Positions 1 through 8,091 of a DNA stretch of 48,718 nt are shown here, piece by piece. How positions within the stretch are numbered: the first letter of the stretch is position 1; each line of letters starts with the position of its first letter. The DNA lies in contig NZ_LGAP01000041.1 of NCBI RefSeq assembly GCF_001270265.1, positions 1 to 48,718 of the forward strand, written 5' to 3'. The DNA comes from Ensifer adhaerens (GTDB taxonomy: Bacteria; Pseudomonadota; Alphaproteobacteria; Rhizobiales; Rhizobiaceae). The notes beneath the pieces are model-generated. The model worked only from the letters and a program-made list of their open reading frames with translations. It made no database searches and was not told the DNA's origin. A program made the translations under genes and the position numbers.

Positions 1-178
1 CGTTCAACTGCCAGCGCGTGATCCCGTGACGTTGCGCCGTGGCCGTGACCTGCCGCGGGCCATTAAAACTCTCCGCCACAATCGCCAGCTTCGCTTCATC
101 CGTGAAACGCCGGCGACGGCCGCTATCTATAATCTCCATCCGGCTGAAACGCCCTGAGAGATCGTTTGTGATGTCCAT
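1..178 (-). CDS. IS66-family TnpA (OrfA) N-terminus, cut by window edge
   Basis: Reading leftwards from the ATG at 178, the frame stays open to the window edge and gives 59 residues. It begins MDITNDLSGRFSRMEI and continues with an arginine-rich stretch (SGRRRRFTDEAKLAIV) and a helix-turn-helix (QVTATAQRHGITRWQLN). This is the usual N-terminal layout of the small DNA-binding OrfA of IS66-type elements, whose helix-turn-helix precedes the TnpB/TnpC genes. The gene lies on the same strand as the ars genes, and its remainder would lie left of the window. Family assignment is from recognition of the pattern; whether the IS is intact cannot be judged. Confidence 0.7.
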   Translation of the reverse strand, partial: MDITNDLSGRFSRMEIIDSGRRRRFTDEAKLAIVAESFNGPRQVTATAQRHGITRWQLN

Positions 179-265
179 TGAAGCACCGTCTATATTGCCG
201 TCTATATAGACAGAGAATCCACAGTCTCACTCACATCCGCAATGCGGCCCTGCTCGGATGCGTAC

Positions 266-388
266 TTATCTGTAAGCGAAATACACAACAATGCTGCCGA
301 TCACCTGGGCGAGTCCGAGCACGACGCAGGCGCCGATCAGGACCGGCTTCCACCAGGGTTTAGTCCAGTTGGTTTTTGGCTGCTGCAT
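266..388 (-). CDS. Small single-TM hypothetical protein (40 aa) downstream of arsH
   Basis: The frame runs from ATG at 388 to TAA at 266 and encodes 40 residues: a polar, Trp-rich N-terminus (NWTKPWWKP) followed by one hydrophobic segment (about residues 16-36) and a short basic end (FAYR). An in-frame GTG at 409 would add seven residues. The topology suggests a one-pass inner-membrane miniprotein with its N-terminus inside. It lies 58 nt downstream of arsH on the same strand, so it may be the last cistron of the ars operon. I do not recognise a family. Reality is supported by the hydrophobic segment and position only. Confidence 0.45.
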   Translation of the reverse strand: MQQPKTNWTKPWWKPVLIGACVVLGLAQVIGSIVVYFAYR

Positions 389-446
389 TGGATAGGTCAC
401 CTCGCTCACTGCTTGGCAATTGCCGTCCTTGCCGTCAAGCATGCGG

Positions 447-1172
447 TCAGATCGACTTGAGCTTGACCCGCTGTTCCAGCTTCTCTGCGTCTTCCTTGCG
501 TTCGCTGTAGCGGTCGACGAGATAGGAAGATGCGTCGCGGGTCAGCAATGTGAACTTCACCAGTTCCTCGCAGACATCGACGACGCGGTCGTAATAGGAC
601 GACGGCTTCATCCGACCGTTTCCGTCGAACTCCTGGTATGCCTTGGCGACCGAGGACTGGTTGGGAATGGTGATCATGCGCATCCAACGGCCGAGCAGAC
701 GGAGCGTGTTGACGGCGTTAAAGGACTGCGAGCCGCCCGAGACCTGCATGACGGCAAGTGTCTTTCCCTGGGTTGGACGGATCGATCCGATCGACAGTGG
801 TATCCAGTCGATCTGTGCCTTCATGATCCCGGTGATCGCGCCATGGCGTTCGGGGCTCACCCAGACCTGGCCTTCCGACCATGCAGAAAGGTCCCGCAGT
901 TCCTGAACCTTCGGATGGCTGACGGGCGCATCGTCAGGCAGCGGCAGGCCGGAAGGATCGAAAAAGCGCACCTCTGCGCCGAACCGCTCCAGCAACCGTC
1001 CGGCCTCCTGAGCAAGGAGCCGGGAGTAGGAGACCTGGCGGACCGAGCCGTAGAGGATCAGGATGCGCGGCGGGTGGCTCGAATACGGCGGCCGCAGCGC
1101 GTCCATGTCCGGCTTGCGGAGATGGCGCGGATCGGCGGCAGGAAGATCAGACAATGCGGCGACCCTCGTCAT
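447..1172 (-). CDS. arsH: ArsH NADPH-dependent FMN reductase/organoarsenical oxidase
   Basis: The 241-residue protein belongs to the ArsH flavoprotein family. ArsH proteins use NADPH and FMN and can oxidise trivalent methylated arsenicals. The flavodoxin-like FMN-binding signature is visible near residue 40 ([17 protein letters not shown]), followed by the family blocks [12 protein letters not shown] and [17 protein letters not shown]. The start chosen is the ATG at 1172 ([14 protein letters not shown]), because translation further upstream in this frame only reads through arsC. That start overlaps the 3' end of arsC by 26 nt, which implies translational coupling. It is the last large gene of the operon arsR, arsC-like, aqpS, arsC, arsH, the order known from Sinorhizobium meliloti apart from the extra reductase. 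Confidence 0.93.
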   Translation of the reverse strand: MTRVAALSDLPAADPRHLRKPDMDALRPPYSSHPPRILILYGSVRQVSYSRLLAQEAGRLLERFGAEVRFFDPSGLPLPDDAPVSHPKVQELRDLSAWSEGQVWVSPERHGAITGIMKAQIDWIPLSIGSIRPTQGKTLAVMQVSGGSQSFNAVNTLRLLGRWMRMITIPNQSSVAKAYQEFDGNGRMKPSSYYDRVVDVCEELVKFTLLTRDASSYLVDRYSERKEDAEKLEQRVKLKSI

Positions 1173-1572
1173 CGAGAACCTTCTCGCCGTCTTCCTTGAC
1201 GAACGCGGACGTAAAGGCGTCGGCAGGCAGGATATCGAGCACGGCCTCCGATGGCCGCGCCAGTCGCGTGCCCAGCGGCGTGACGACGAGCGGACGGTTG
1301 ATGAGGATCGGATGCTCAAGCATCGCCGTCAGGAGCTGGTCGTCCGAGAGCGTCGGGTCATCGAGGCCGAGATCGGCATAGGGCGTCCCCTTTTCGCGGA
1401 TTGCCTCGCGAACCGAAAGTCCGGCGTCGCGGATCATCTGGGCAAGCTGCTCCCGGCTCGGCGGTGTCTTCAGATATTCGACGACGGTCGGCTCGATGCC
1501 GGCGTGGCGGATCAGCGCCAGCGTGTTGCGCGAGGTCCCACAGGCAGGGTTGTGGTAGATGGTGACGTCCAT
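1147..1572 (-). CDS. arsC: Arsenate reductase, glutaredoxin-coupled ArsC
   Basis: The 141-residue protein has the ArsC/Spx thioredoxin-like fold of plasmid R773-type arsenate reductases, which reduce arsenate to arsenite with glutathione and glutaredoxin. The N-terminal motif [12 protein letters not shown] carries the catalytic Cys at residue 11. Further family blocks are [30 protein letters not shown] and PSEAVLDIL. It lies one base downstream of aqpS and overlaps arsH by 26 nt, so it is part of the same transcript. It is unrelated in fold to the second arsenate reductase encoded at 2276-2785. Length is normal for the family. Confidence 0.95.
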   Translation of the reverse strand: MDVTIYHNPACGTSRNTLALIRHAGIEPTVVEYLKTPPSREQLAQMIRDAGLSVREAIREKGTPYADLGLDDPTLSDDQLLTAMLEHPILINRPLVVTPLGTRLARPSEAVLDILPADAFTSAFVKEDGEKVLDDEGRRIV

Positions 1573-1573
1573 G

Positions 1574-2272
1574 TTATTCGGTTCCCCTGGCCATGATTGC
1601 CGCTGTTGAGGTGTTTCGTTCGGTGAGAATCCAGCCGACGACGACCGTGGCGATCAGTGCGCCGAGCAGCTCGGCGCCGATAAAGGCTGGCACGTCCGCC
1701 GGACGGATGCCCGCGAAGGTGTTGGAAAAAGCGCGGGCGATGGCCACCGCGGGGTTCGCGAACGACGTCGAGGCCGTGAACCAATAGGCGGCCGTGATGT
1801 AGAGGCCGACGAGCCACGGGATCGCGTCACCACGGAAGCGCAGTCCCGCCAGGATGGTGAGCACGAGCCCGAACGTGGCGACCGTTTCGGCGATCCACTG
1901 GCCTGAACCCGTGCGGACGGTTTCCGACAGCTGCAACAGCGGCAGGTCGAACATCGCATGGGCGATCACCGTCGCGGCAATGCCACCGGCGATTTGCGCA
2001 AGGATGTAGAGCGCCGCAGCAGGCGCCTCGATCTCTCTCCGTGCCGCAAACACCATAGTGACCGCAGGATTGAAGTGCGCACCGGAGATCGGGCCGAGGA
2101 TGCTGATCAGCACGACGAGGATCGCACCCGTTGGTATGGTGTTGCCGAGCAGCGAGACGGCGACATCGTCAGAGAGACGATCGGCCATGATTCCGGAGCC
2201 GACGACGGTAGCAACCAGAATGGCCGTGCCGAGGACTTCCGCGGCAAGGCGCCGCTTGAGATCGAATGCCAT
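1574..2272 (-). CDS. aqpS: AqpS-like aquaglyceroporin (arsenite channel)
   Basis: The 232-residue protein is a major intrinsic protein with six membrane segments and two NPA boxes: HFNPAVT (Asn68) and FANPAVA (Asn173). In S. meliloti ars operons AqpS replaces an ArsB/Acr3 pump and lets arsenite made by ArsC leave the cell down its gradient; the same role is inferred here because no pump gene is present. The residue after the second NPA, usually the selectivity-filter Arg, is Val here, which suggests a wider or less charged pore than in ordinary aquaporins or GlpF. The start is the ATG at 2272. It lies 3 nt after the LMW-type reductase gene and 1 nt before arsC, a tight operon. Confidence 0.93.
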   Translation of the reverse strand: MAFDLKRRLAAEVLGTAILVATVVGSGIMADRLSDDVAVSLLGNTIPTGAILVVLISILGPISGAHFNPAVTMVFAARREIEAPAAALYILAQIAGGIAATVIAHAMFDLPLLQLSETVRTGSGQWIAETVATFGLVLTILAGLRFRGDAIPWLVGLYITAAYWFTASTSFANPAVAIARAFSNTFAGIRPADVPAFIGAELLGALIATVVVGWILTERNTSTAAIMARGTE

Positions 2273-2275
2273 GTG

Positions 2276-2785
2276 TCAGCCGGCCTTCGGGATGTTGCGG
2301 CCGATCTCGTCGAGCCTTTTCTGCAGGGCGAGCTTGTCGAGGCTCGGCATTGGCAGGCTGACGAAGATCGAGATGCGGTTGTTGAGCATGCGGTAGGTTT
2401 CGGCGAAAGCGAAGTGCCGCTCGGCTTCGCTGCCCTCGGCAGCGGCCGGATCGGGCACGCCCCAATGCGCCGTCATCGGCTGCCCCGGCCAGACGGGACA
2501 GGCTTCGGCCGCGGCGTTGTCGCAGACGGTGAAGACGAAATCCATTTGCGGTGCGCCGGCGGCGGCGAACTCGTCCCAGGCCTTCGAACGGGCGAAGGAG
2601 GTGTCGTAGTTCAGTCCCTTGAGGAGCTGCAGCGCAAACGGATGCACCTCACCCTTCGGCTGCGATCCGGCGGAATAGGCCTTGAACTTGCCCACGCCGA
2701 GCCTGTTGAGGATGGCCTCGGCGATAATCGAGCGGGCCGAGTTGCCCGTGCACAGAAAAAGGACGTTGTAGACTTTGTCGCTCAT
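2276..2785 (-). CDS. arsC: Arsenate reductase of the LMW protein-tyrosine-phosphatase family
   Basis: The 169-residue protein carries the LMW-PTP P-loop FLCTGNSARS (Cys12, Arg18), the Asp of the general-acid loop (WGVPDP, Asp112), and two further cysteines (Cys88 in TVCDN, Cys96 in EACPVWPG). In LMW-PTP-type ArsC enzymes such cysteines relay the disulphide after arsenate reduction. The ATG at 2785 is preferred over a GTG four codons upstream because a GGAG lies 6-7 nt before it. The gene sits between arsR and aqpS and is an addition to the arsR-aqpS-arsC-arsH layout, so this operon has two non-homologous arsenate reductases. A tyrosine phosphatase role is possible but unlikely in this context. 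Confidence 0.9.
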   Translation of the reverse strand: MSDKVYNVLFLCTGNSARSIIAEAILNRLGVGKFKAYSAGSQPKGEVHPFALQLLKGLNYDTSFARSKAWDEFAAAGAPQMDFVFTVCDNAAAEACPVWPGQPMTAHWGVPDPAAAEGSEAERHFAFAETYRMLNNRISIFVSLPMPSLDKLALQKRLDEIGRNIPKAG

Positions 2786-2803
2786 GGCGCTCTCCACTTG
2801 GGC

Positions 2804-3163
2804 TCAACAGGCCTGCGTCTCCTCCCCAGGAGGGCAGCAGGGGGTCAGGTCGGAAATCAATGGCGCGCAGAGACTGGGGTTGCCGCCGCAGCAGTCCTGC
2901 AGCAGGTAGACCATGACGGCGCGGAACCGATCGAGGTCGACGTGGTAGAAGATCGAGCGGCTTTGCCGCTCGCCACGGACCAACCCTGCCTGCGACAGTG
3001 TTGCCAGGTGCGCCGACATGGTGTTCTGCGGCACGTCGACGAGCCTGGCCAGTTCCCCCGCCGGAACGCCTTCAGGTTCGCGTTCGACCAGCAGGCGGAA
3101 CGTGCGTAGGCGCGTTGGTTGGGCAAGGGCGGCAAGTGCTGCGATTGTCTGATGGTCATCCAT
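2804..3163 (-). CDS. arsR: ArsR/SmtB-family arsenite-responsive repressor
   Basis: The 119-residue winged-helix protein starts at ATG 3163 (MDDHQTIAALAALAQPTR). The recognition helix region is VDVPQNTMSAHLATLSQAGLV, followed by the wing (ERQSRSIFYHV). There is no ELCVCDL-type metal site in the DNA-binding helix. Instead, cysteines cluster at the C-terminus (DCCGGNPSLC at 91-99, then CC at 109-110 and a terminal Cys), reminiscent of the C-terminal As(III) sites of the Acidithiobacillus-type ArsR. It is the promoter-proximal gene of the ars operon and should repress it until arsenite or antimonite binds. A palindrome covers its own start codon, fitting autorepression. Confidence 0.93.
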   Translation of the reverse strand: MDDHQTIAALAALAQPTRLRTFRLLVEREPEGVPAGELARLVDVPQNTMSAHLATLSQAGLVRGERQSRSIFYHVDLDRFRAVMVYLLQDCCGGNPSLCAPLISDLTPCCPPGEETQAC

Positions 3164-3181
3164 ATATCCAGAATAATGGAT
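3158..3181. promoter_or_regulatory. Candidate ArsR operator overlapping the arsR start
   Basis: Two nested inverted repeats lie over the arsR start codon. ATCCAT (3158-3163) pairs with ATGGAT (3176-3181). The inner ATCCA (3166-3170) and TGGAT (3177-3181) are separated by 6 nt. The region is AT-rich, unlike its surroundings. ArsR-family repressors bind imperfect palindromes in this position. The site would block transcription from a promoter just upstream (about 3185-3225) or act at the leader. Confidence 0.55.
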
Positions 3182-3277
3182 GCATATGACAGTTCCATGA
3201 CAGTGATTGAATGCTCGCATCAAGCCGGGGCGGCGTCAGCCACAATTCTCGCCATCGCTGGCAGCGGTCTCAGCACT

Positions 3278-4318
3278 TCATTTATCGCCGACAGGACCGC
3301 GGTTTCGACGGGGCGACGCAGGAGCTGCCTCCCTGATGCGTAAGTAGGCGCCCAGAACGGCTGGAAGCTCCGCAGCCGGTGGAGGCCGGCTCGTCGGGAG
3401 GTGGCGTTGCGCTCGCCGCTCCAGCGTTGTGACGATATGGGCGATCAAGGGGGCATGCCCACCTGCCGCCAGAATCAAACGCCGCCGATGGGCGACGACA
3501 GCGTCGTCTTCAGTCGTCAGCCAATTGACCGGCTGCTCGGCCAGGCGTTCCATGCACCGAATACGCGCCGCTGTGGACAGGCCGACCAGGTTCAATGTGG
3601 GATAGACGCCGGCGCTGGCCGGCATGTCCAGCAAGCGCTGAACGAGGCTACTTGTGGTCAAAGATCCGGTAATCGCTTCCAGGCGGCAGATATCATTGAT
3701 GCAACGGTCGAGCCGCCTTGCCGGAGCACGGACAGCGACATTCGATGCACGCCGCAAATCGAAGCCACAGATATCGCAGAAATGTTGCGGGACGAGCTCG
3801 TCCTGATCGAAGGCCGCGATGCGATTGGCGCACGAAGGGCATCGGTCACGCAGTCCGCACCCGTGGATCAGACATGAAACCTGGGTCGCAAACCGCCAGC
3901 GCCGCCGAAAATACGGCTGAGCGTCATCGGCAAGGCATCGCGGGCAGAACTGCAGCCAGGTCGAACTGCCTCGGCGTCCGTCGCTGCGAAGCGGAAGCAA
4001 GAGCGGCTTCAGCGGCGACGATGTCATTGGCATCGCCGAGAGCTTTCGCAGAGAAAGGCCCGTATGTGCGTGGAGCAGGCGGGCGACGTCGGCGGGAAGT
4101 CTAAGGTCCACGGATGCCGCCCGCATCCCCGGGTCTAAACCGAGCACACGGGCGAACGCACGCGGCGCAACACCGTTGGCATAGGCAAGCCGGCGCAGCC
4201 AGCTCGACAGCAATTCGTCATGCTGCGGGGCGACGATGGCGGGCCACCTGTCCGAGACAACGTCGCGGTATCGCACGCCGATCCCGATTGCTATGCCTGG
4301 CCCGTCGACTATCGTCAT
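3278..4318 (-). CDS. tniQ: TniQ-family transposition protein
   Basis: The 346-residue protein has the TniQ/TnsD layout: an N-terminal block with HDELLSSWLRRLAYANG, then Cys pairs FCPRCLADD, CLIHGCGLRDRCPSC and HFCDICGFDLR that can bind zinc. TniQ/TnsD proteins are target-selection or accessory factors of Tn7-like, Tn5053-like and CAST transposons. Its ATG (4318) overlaps the tniB stop by 4 nt. No resolvase (tniR) follows; the next gene to the left is arsR. The C-terminus is polar, Arg/Pro-rich and probably disordered. Confidence 0.9.
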   Translation of the reverse strand: MTIVDGPGIAIGIGVRYRDVVSDRWPAIVAPQHDELLSSWLRRLAYANGVAPRAFARVLGLDPGMRAASVDLRLPADVARLLHAHTGLSLRKLSAMPMTSSPLKPLLLPLRSDGRRGSSTWLQFCPRCLADDAQPYFRRRWRFATQVSCLIHGCGLRDRCPSCANRIAAFDQDELVPQHFCDICGFDLRRASNVAVRAPARRLDRCINDICRLEAITGSLTTSSLVQRLLDMPASAGVYPTLNLVGLSTAARIRCMERLAEQPVNWLTTEDDAVVAHRRRLILAAGGHAPLIAHIVTTLERRAQRHLPTSRPPPAAELPAVLGAYLRIREAAPASPRRNRGPVGDK

Positions 4319-5190
4319 AGCAGGCTCTCGCGCAGCGCCGAATTGCGCCGGTGCGAGATCGGAACATGGTGCAACTCGTCAATGCCCGCCTTCGTGATCC
4401 GCTCCGCACCGGATCCGATCGCGGCGACTGCCGCCTTGGTGACGATGGTGATGATCTCGCCGATCAATCCCTCCGAAAGGTTGAATATCTGCCGCGCCAG
4501 CCGTTCGTCCGACAGATCCGAGACGCGAGCCAGCGGCAAAGCTGCCTCGAGGCTGTCGAGAAGCGTGAGATAATCCTCGTCATAGTGCCACCGCGGGACT
4601 GAGAGCAGATCGAGCCGGCTTGCCATCTCGCTGGTGGCGTTGACGAAGTCGTAGACGGCCACCTCCCCGATCAGCACCGGTGCCACATCGTACTGGCGGC
4701 CGATCCGTCGCAGAAACGCAAAGATCGCCTCGATGTCACGCGTCCGGCCGCGTAGCGTATTGTGGAACTCGTCGAAGATCAGCACCCTCGGCTTGAGACT
4801 GGCCAACAAGTGATCGACTTGCTCAGCCTTTCGACCCACGCTGCGGTCGCCGATCGGCGCCCGCAATGCCTGAAGAATGCTTGCATAGAAATGACCGAGG
4901 CCAGCGCCTTCGCGGGTCTGGACGATCCACACCTTCTGTTTCGATGCGGTTCGCAGATGTTCAACGGCAAAGCGTTCGGCGATCATCGTCTTGCCGTTGG
5001 CATAGGGCCCAACCAGCATCAGGCCCTGCGTCCGCAACGACGCTGGTCGCGACAGCAAATCCGCCAGCCGTCGATGGGTGTCCTTGGCAACCTGGTGCCC
5101 GATCCATCGCGGGGCGCGGACATAGGCAACGCGCTCGTCGGGATCACGGTCGAGATACGACCGGACATGATCAAGCAAATGATCGGACAT
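4315..5190 (-). CDS. tniB: TniB AAA+ ATPase, transposition regulator
   Basis: The 291-residue protein is a TniB/TnsC-type ATPase. Walker A is GPYANGKT (residues 61-68) and Walker B is VLIFDEFHNTL (Asp140, Glu141), followed by an Arg-containing sensor region (ASRLDLLSVPRWHYDEDY). Such proteins form ATP-bound oligomers on target DNA and recruit the TniA transposase. The gene starts 6 nt after the tniA stop and overlaps tniQ by 4 nt, so the three form one translationally coupled operon. Length and motifs look intact. Confidence 0.92.
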   Translation of the reverse strand: MSDHLLDHVRSYLDRDPDERVAYVRAPRWIGHQVAKDTHRRLADLLSRPASLRTQGLMLVGPYANGKTMIAERFAVEHLRTASKQKVWIVQTREGAGLGHFYASILQALRAPIGDRSVGRKAEQVDHLLASLKPRVLIFDEFHNTLRGRTRDIEAIFAFLRRIGRQYDVAPVLIGEVAVYDFVNATSEMASRLDLLSVPRWHYDEDYLTLLDSLEAALPLARVSDLSDERLARQIFNLSEGLIGEIITIVTKAAVAAIGSGAERITKAGIDELHHVPISHRRNSALRESLL

Positions 5191-5196
5191 GCGGGG

Positions 5197-6846
5197 CTAC
5201 CAATCCTCTACCGGCAACCGGCGCTTCTGGCGCACCGGGTGTTGCGCGGGATCAGACACTGGGGGCCGCATGGCCTGATAGGGTTTTGCAGCGGCGGTGG
5301 CGTGCGCGCTACGCACGGCATCGCGCAACTGGCGCTTGGACGGTTTCGCCGCTTCGACAATGGCGGCGATTTCACGGCGGATCGCCACTTTCTCGTTGCT
5401 TGAGCGGTGGTTTGCGGCACGCTGGCCGGCCCGCTCAGCCTCGTGCTCCCACAGCGTCAGTGACGTCAACTGGCCATCGCGCCGCTCGACGGGACGAAAC
5501 TGCCGGGTTTCCGGGTCGCGGACGTAGACATGGCTGATGTCCCGCGGGTCGTATCGCACTTCCAGCTTTCCGAGCCGGTCGCGCTGCGGAATGAGGCTAC
5601 CAAGCCAAGGCGCGTAATAGTGCAAGGCGAACATGTTGATCCCTTGCGGCGACAAATGCCGTTCCGTTCCCGGCAGAAACGATAGCAGTACCTGTTGCGG
5701 ATCATCGTCGAAGCGGGGCAGAGCCGCGCTGTTGCGCTGCCATTCCGTGATCGGCACCTTCAGCGTCCTGGCGTTTTCCTGAAGATTGTGATCGATGACC
5801 GCAAGCGCGATGCATCGCTCCAGCTCCGCGAAGCTCAGACGGGCACGCCGCTCGGACGGATATTCGTCACGGTCTGCCACCGAGCGCCCCGAAGAACCGG
5901 GGTATGCGGCGAGTATAGCATTGAGCTTGCCCAGCAGGCGCTCGACCACGCCGCCTTGATGCACGCGGCCGCGATCGCGATAGCGGATACGAATGCCATA
6001 GTCATCGCAACCGCGTTGGAACGCATGCCCCTTGAATTCCTTCGCCGAGTCCGTGACGAGCAGCTTTGGCCGGCCGAACATCGACCAGGCATGATCGAGG
6101 TTGCGGGCCGCAAGCCATGCCTGTTTCGGGCACAGGGCCTGGGCAAGACAAAGTGCAACAGACAGGACCGAAGGCTTTTCCAGTGCGAGGCAGAACCCGA
6201 GAATGCACCGGGTCGCAACGTCGGTGACGATCGTCAGGTAAGGACGGCCAACGAACAGTCCGCCTCCGTCGACCACCTCCACGAAATTGATATCGGTCGG
6301 CGTATGGTCGATTTGACAGACGTCGAGCGGGTGCGCTGCGTGGATATAGCCTGGACGCGCTTTCAACCGCAGCAGGTGCTTTGGATTGGCCGAGCGCTTT
6401 CTGGCGATCTCTTCGGGCGAAAACAGCGCCGGGATGCGCCGGGCAACGGTGACATAGGACGGCAGGGCAAGGCCGGCCTCTTCACAGCGCGCACGGATTT
6501 CGGCGACGACGGGCGCGAGCGGAGGCGCCTCCAGCGTCAGCCATTGCTCGCGTAGTGTCGTGCCGATGATTGCCTCGATCCCTTCCGGCAGCCGCTTGCG
6601 CCGGGTTTCGGCGGCCCGCGGCAGCAAAGCCGTGACCGTCCGGTCGCTGCGGTATCGGGCAAGCAGATTGTAAACTTGCCGCACGGACAGGCGTAGCTCG
6701 GCCGCAGCCCGCTCAACGGCGGCGTGTGTTGGACCGGAACCATCGACAATCTTGTCCAGCTCACGGGCCACACGACGCGCTGTCGACCATTGCTCGTCCA
6801 AAATCGCGCGAGGCGTCAAGGTTCGGTTGTGCAATCGCTTTGGCAA
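5197..6846 (-). CDS. tniA: TniA DDE transposase (Mu/TnsB-type integrase core)
   Basis: The 549-residue transposase has N-terminal helix-turn-helix modules (LRLSVRQVYNLLARYR near residue 55), an RNase H-fold integrase core with candidate catalytic residues Asp180 (CQIDHTPTD), Asp266 (LLVTDSAKEF) and Glu302 (QGGVVERLLG), and a C-terminal Mu-type beta-barrel. The 35-residue D-E spacing fits a DD(35)E enzyme. The only start in reach is a TTG at 6846; the frame stays open upstream without ATG or GTG. The catalytic triad is intact. In Tn5053-like elements tniA lies next to one end and is transcribed inwards, so that end should lie just right of 6846 and the cargo beyond tniQ, towards the ars genes. 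Confidence 0.92.
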   Translation of the reverse strand: MPKRLHNRTLTPRAILDEQWSTARRVARELDKIVDGSGPTHAAVERAAAELRLSVRQVYNLLARYRSDRTVTALLPRAAETRRKRLPEGIEAIIGTTLREQWLTLEAPPLAPVVAEIRARCEEAGLALPSYVTVARRIPALFSPEEIARKRSANPKHLLRLKARPGYIHAAHPLDVCQIDHTPTDINFVEVVDGGGLFVGRPYLTIVTDVATRCILGFCLALEKPSVLSVALCLAQALCPKQAWLAARNLDHAWSMFGRPKLLVTDSAKEFKGHAFQRGCDDYGIRIRYRDRGRVHQGGVVERLLGKLNAILAAYPGSSGRSVADRDEYPSERRARLSFAELERCIALAVIDHNLQENARTLKVPITEWQRNSAALPRFDDDPQQVLLSFLPGTERHLSPQGINMFALHYYAPWLGSLIPQRDRLGKLEVRYDPRDISHVYVRDPETRQFRPVERRDGQLTSLTLWEHEAERAGQRAANHRSSNEKVAIRREIAAIVEAAKPSKRQLRDAVRSAHATAAAKPYQAMRPPVSDPAQHPVRQKRRLPVEDW

Positions 6847-6849
6847 AGT

Positions 6850-6933
6850 CAGAGTTTCACTGAAATCGTTAGCGGAAAATGAGACCGCAATTTACCGGCT
6901 AAAGCTAACGGACATATGACATTTCACCGTTTG
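6850..6933. other. Candidate right end of the Tni transposon (transposase-binding repeats)
   Basis: This AT-richer stretch holds two related blocks: TTTCACTGAAATCG followed by GGAAAAT, and TTTCACCGTTTGAAATCG followed by CTAAAAT. Repeated short binding sites of this sort are typical of TniA/TnsB-type ends. A 9-mer GCGGTCTCA on the minus strand (6880-6888) recurs in inverted orientation at 3264-3272 beside the tniQ stop. The exact terminus is not identifiable by eye, and the DUF1612 start (6916) lies inside the stretch. Confidence 0.3.
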
Positions 6934-8046
6934 AAATCGCAAACTAAAATCCACACGGGCACCGCGCTGGCGCGTCTCGACGAGCGCATTGCCCGTTCGC
7001 CGGTCGGGCCGGGCTGGATTGAACGCGCGCATTTCGCCGACGCCTGCGCTTCGCTGTGGATCGACGGCGAACTCGTGCATCTCGAGGACCTGATTTTACA
7101 CGACGCCGGCGCCGATGTTCGCGCGCCGACCCATGAGCTGACCATCGCCCGCGACGTCCTGCGTACGCGTCGGCGGATCGCATCGCAGCCGCCGGGTTGG
7201 GCGCTCAGCGCCGATGGTCTGCGCAGCCTGCGCGGCCAGGCTCTCATCGTCGCCGACGGCGGCGCCAGGGAAGCAATCGCTATCGGAGGCGCTGTGGAAG
7301 CCAGTGGCGAGCTGAGACCTTCTGACGAGGCGGAAAACGCAGAAGGGGAGGGGACTGATGTTCCTGATCCACTCGCGGCAGAGCTTGCAGCGATCGACGC
7401 CGTGCTCGCTCGCTCCGAGGTCGCGCTCGCAGAGGCGCGGGCGCCCGGCCGCGCCGGCGGCCGCGAAAAGGATCCGTTCGTCTATGATCTCGATTGGGAC
7501 GAGGACGAACGGCTCGGCGAATGGCGGGCGGTCCTGCGCGAGTTGGACAGTTTTCCACCCGTGCTGCAGGCGATTGTCGCCCTCGATGCCTGGAATACGC
7601 TAGAAGTTTTGCAGCATGCGCCCTGGCTCGGCCGGCTTCTGGCGGCGTCCATGCTGCGCCAGGCGGGCCTCACCACCGCGGCGCATCTGGCGGCCGTCAA
7701 TCTTGGGCTCAAATCCGTACCGGTCGATCGGCGTCGGCATCGCGATCGCGAAGCCCGGTTGCAGGCAATTCTCTCCGGCATCATCGCCGCCGCCGAGATT
7801 GGCCTCAAGGAGCACGACCGGCTGACCCTTGCCCGCCAGGCGATGGAGCGGAGGCTCATCGGCCGGCGCACATCATCAAAACTGCCGGAGCTGATCGAAC
7901 TGGTGATGTTGCGGCCGCTTGTTTCCACCGGCATGGTGGCCAAGGCGATCGACGCCACGCCGCAGGCGGCGGTGCGGATCGTCGGCGAGCTGGGCTTGAG
8001 GGAGATGACGGGGAGGGGGAGGTTTCGGGCGTGGGGAGTCCTTTGA
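6916..8046 (+). CDS. DUF1612 and helix-turn-helix protein (RHE_PE00001-type)
   Basis: The 376-residue protein matches the rhizobial family often annotated as RHE_PE00001: [13 protein letters not shown], then [26 protein letters not shown] (DUF1612), a central acidic linker, a block with [21 protein letters not shown], and a C-terminal winged-helix ([27 protein letters not shown]). It is a probable DNA-binding protein of unknown role, common on rhizobial plasmids. The first dozen residues before ALARLDER look unlike what I recall for the family, and the start sits inside the presumed Tni end. The native N-terminus and promoter may therefore have been replaced by the insertion. No gene partner is evident; it faces the end of the defence locus. 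Confidence 0.8.
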   Translation: MTFHRLKSQTKIHTGTALARLDERIARSPVGPGWIERAHFADACASLWIDGELVHLEDLILHDAGADVRAPTHELTIARDVLRTRRRIASQPPGWALSADGLRSLRGQALIVADGGAREAIAIGGAVEASGELRPSDEAENAEGEGTDVPDPLAAELAAIDAVLARSEVALAEARAPGRAGGREKDPFVYDLDWDEDERLGEWRAVLRELDSFPPVLQAIVALDAWNTLEVLQHAPWLGRLLAASMLRQAGLTTAAHLAAVNLGLKSVPVDRRRHRDREARLQAILSGIIAAAEIGLKEHDRLTLARQAMERRLIGRRTSSKLPELIELVMLRPLVSTGMVAKAIDATPQAAVRIVGELGLREMTGRGRFRAWGVL

Positions 8047-8091
8047 CTCTAACATCAGCGTCGTCCACCTCTACTATCATCGTCGACGCAC

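Noticed and set aside
420-1596. Long plus-strand open frames across the ars genes
   Set aside because: They are antisense to arsH and arsC in high-GC DNA, Arg/Asp-rich, with no family resemblance.
1958-3109. 383-codon plus-strand frame
   Set aside because: Antisense shadow of aqpS, the LMW-type arsC and arsR, which all have clear motifs.
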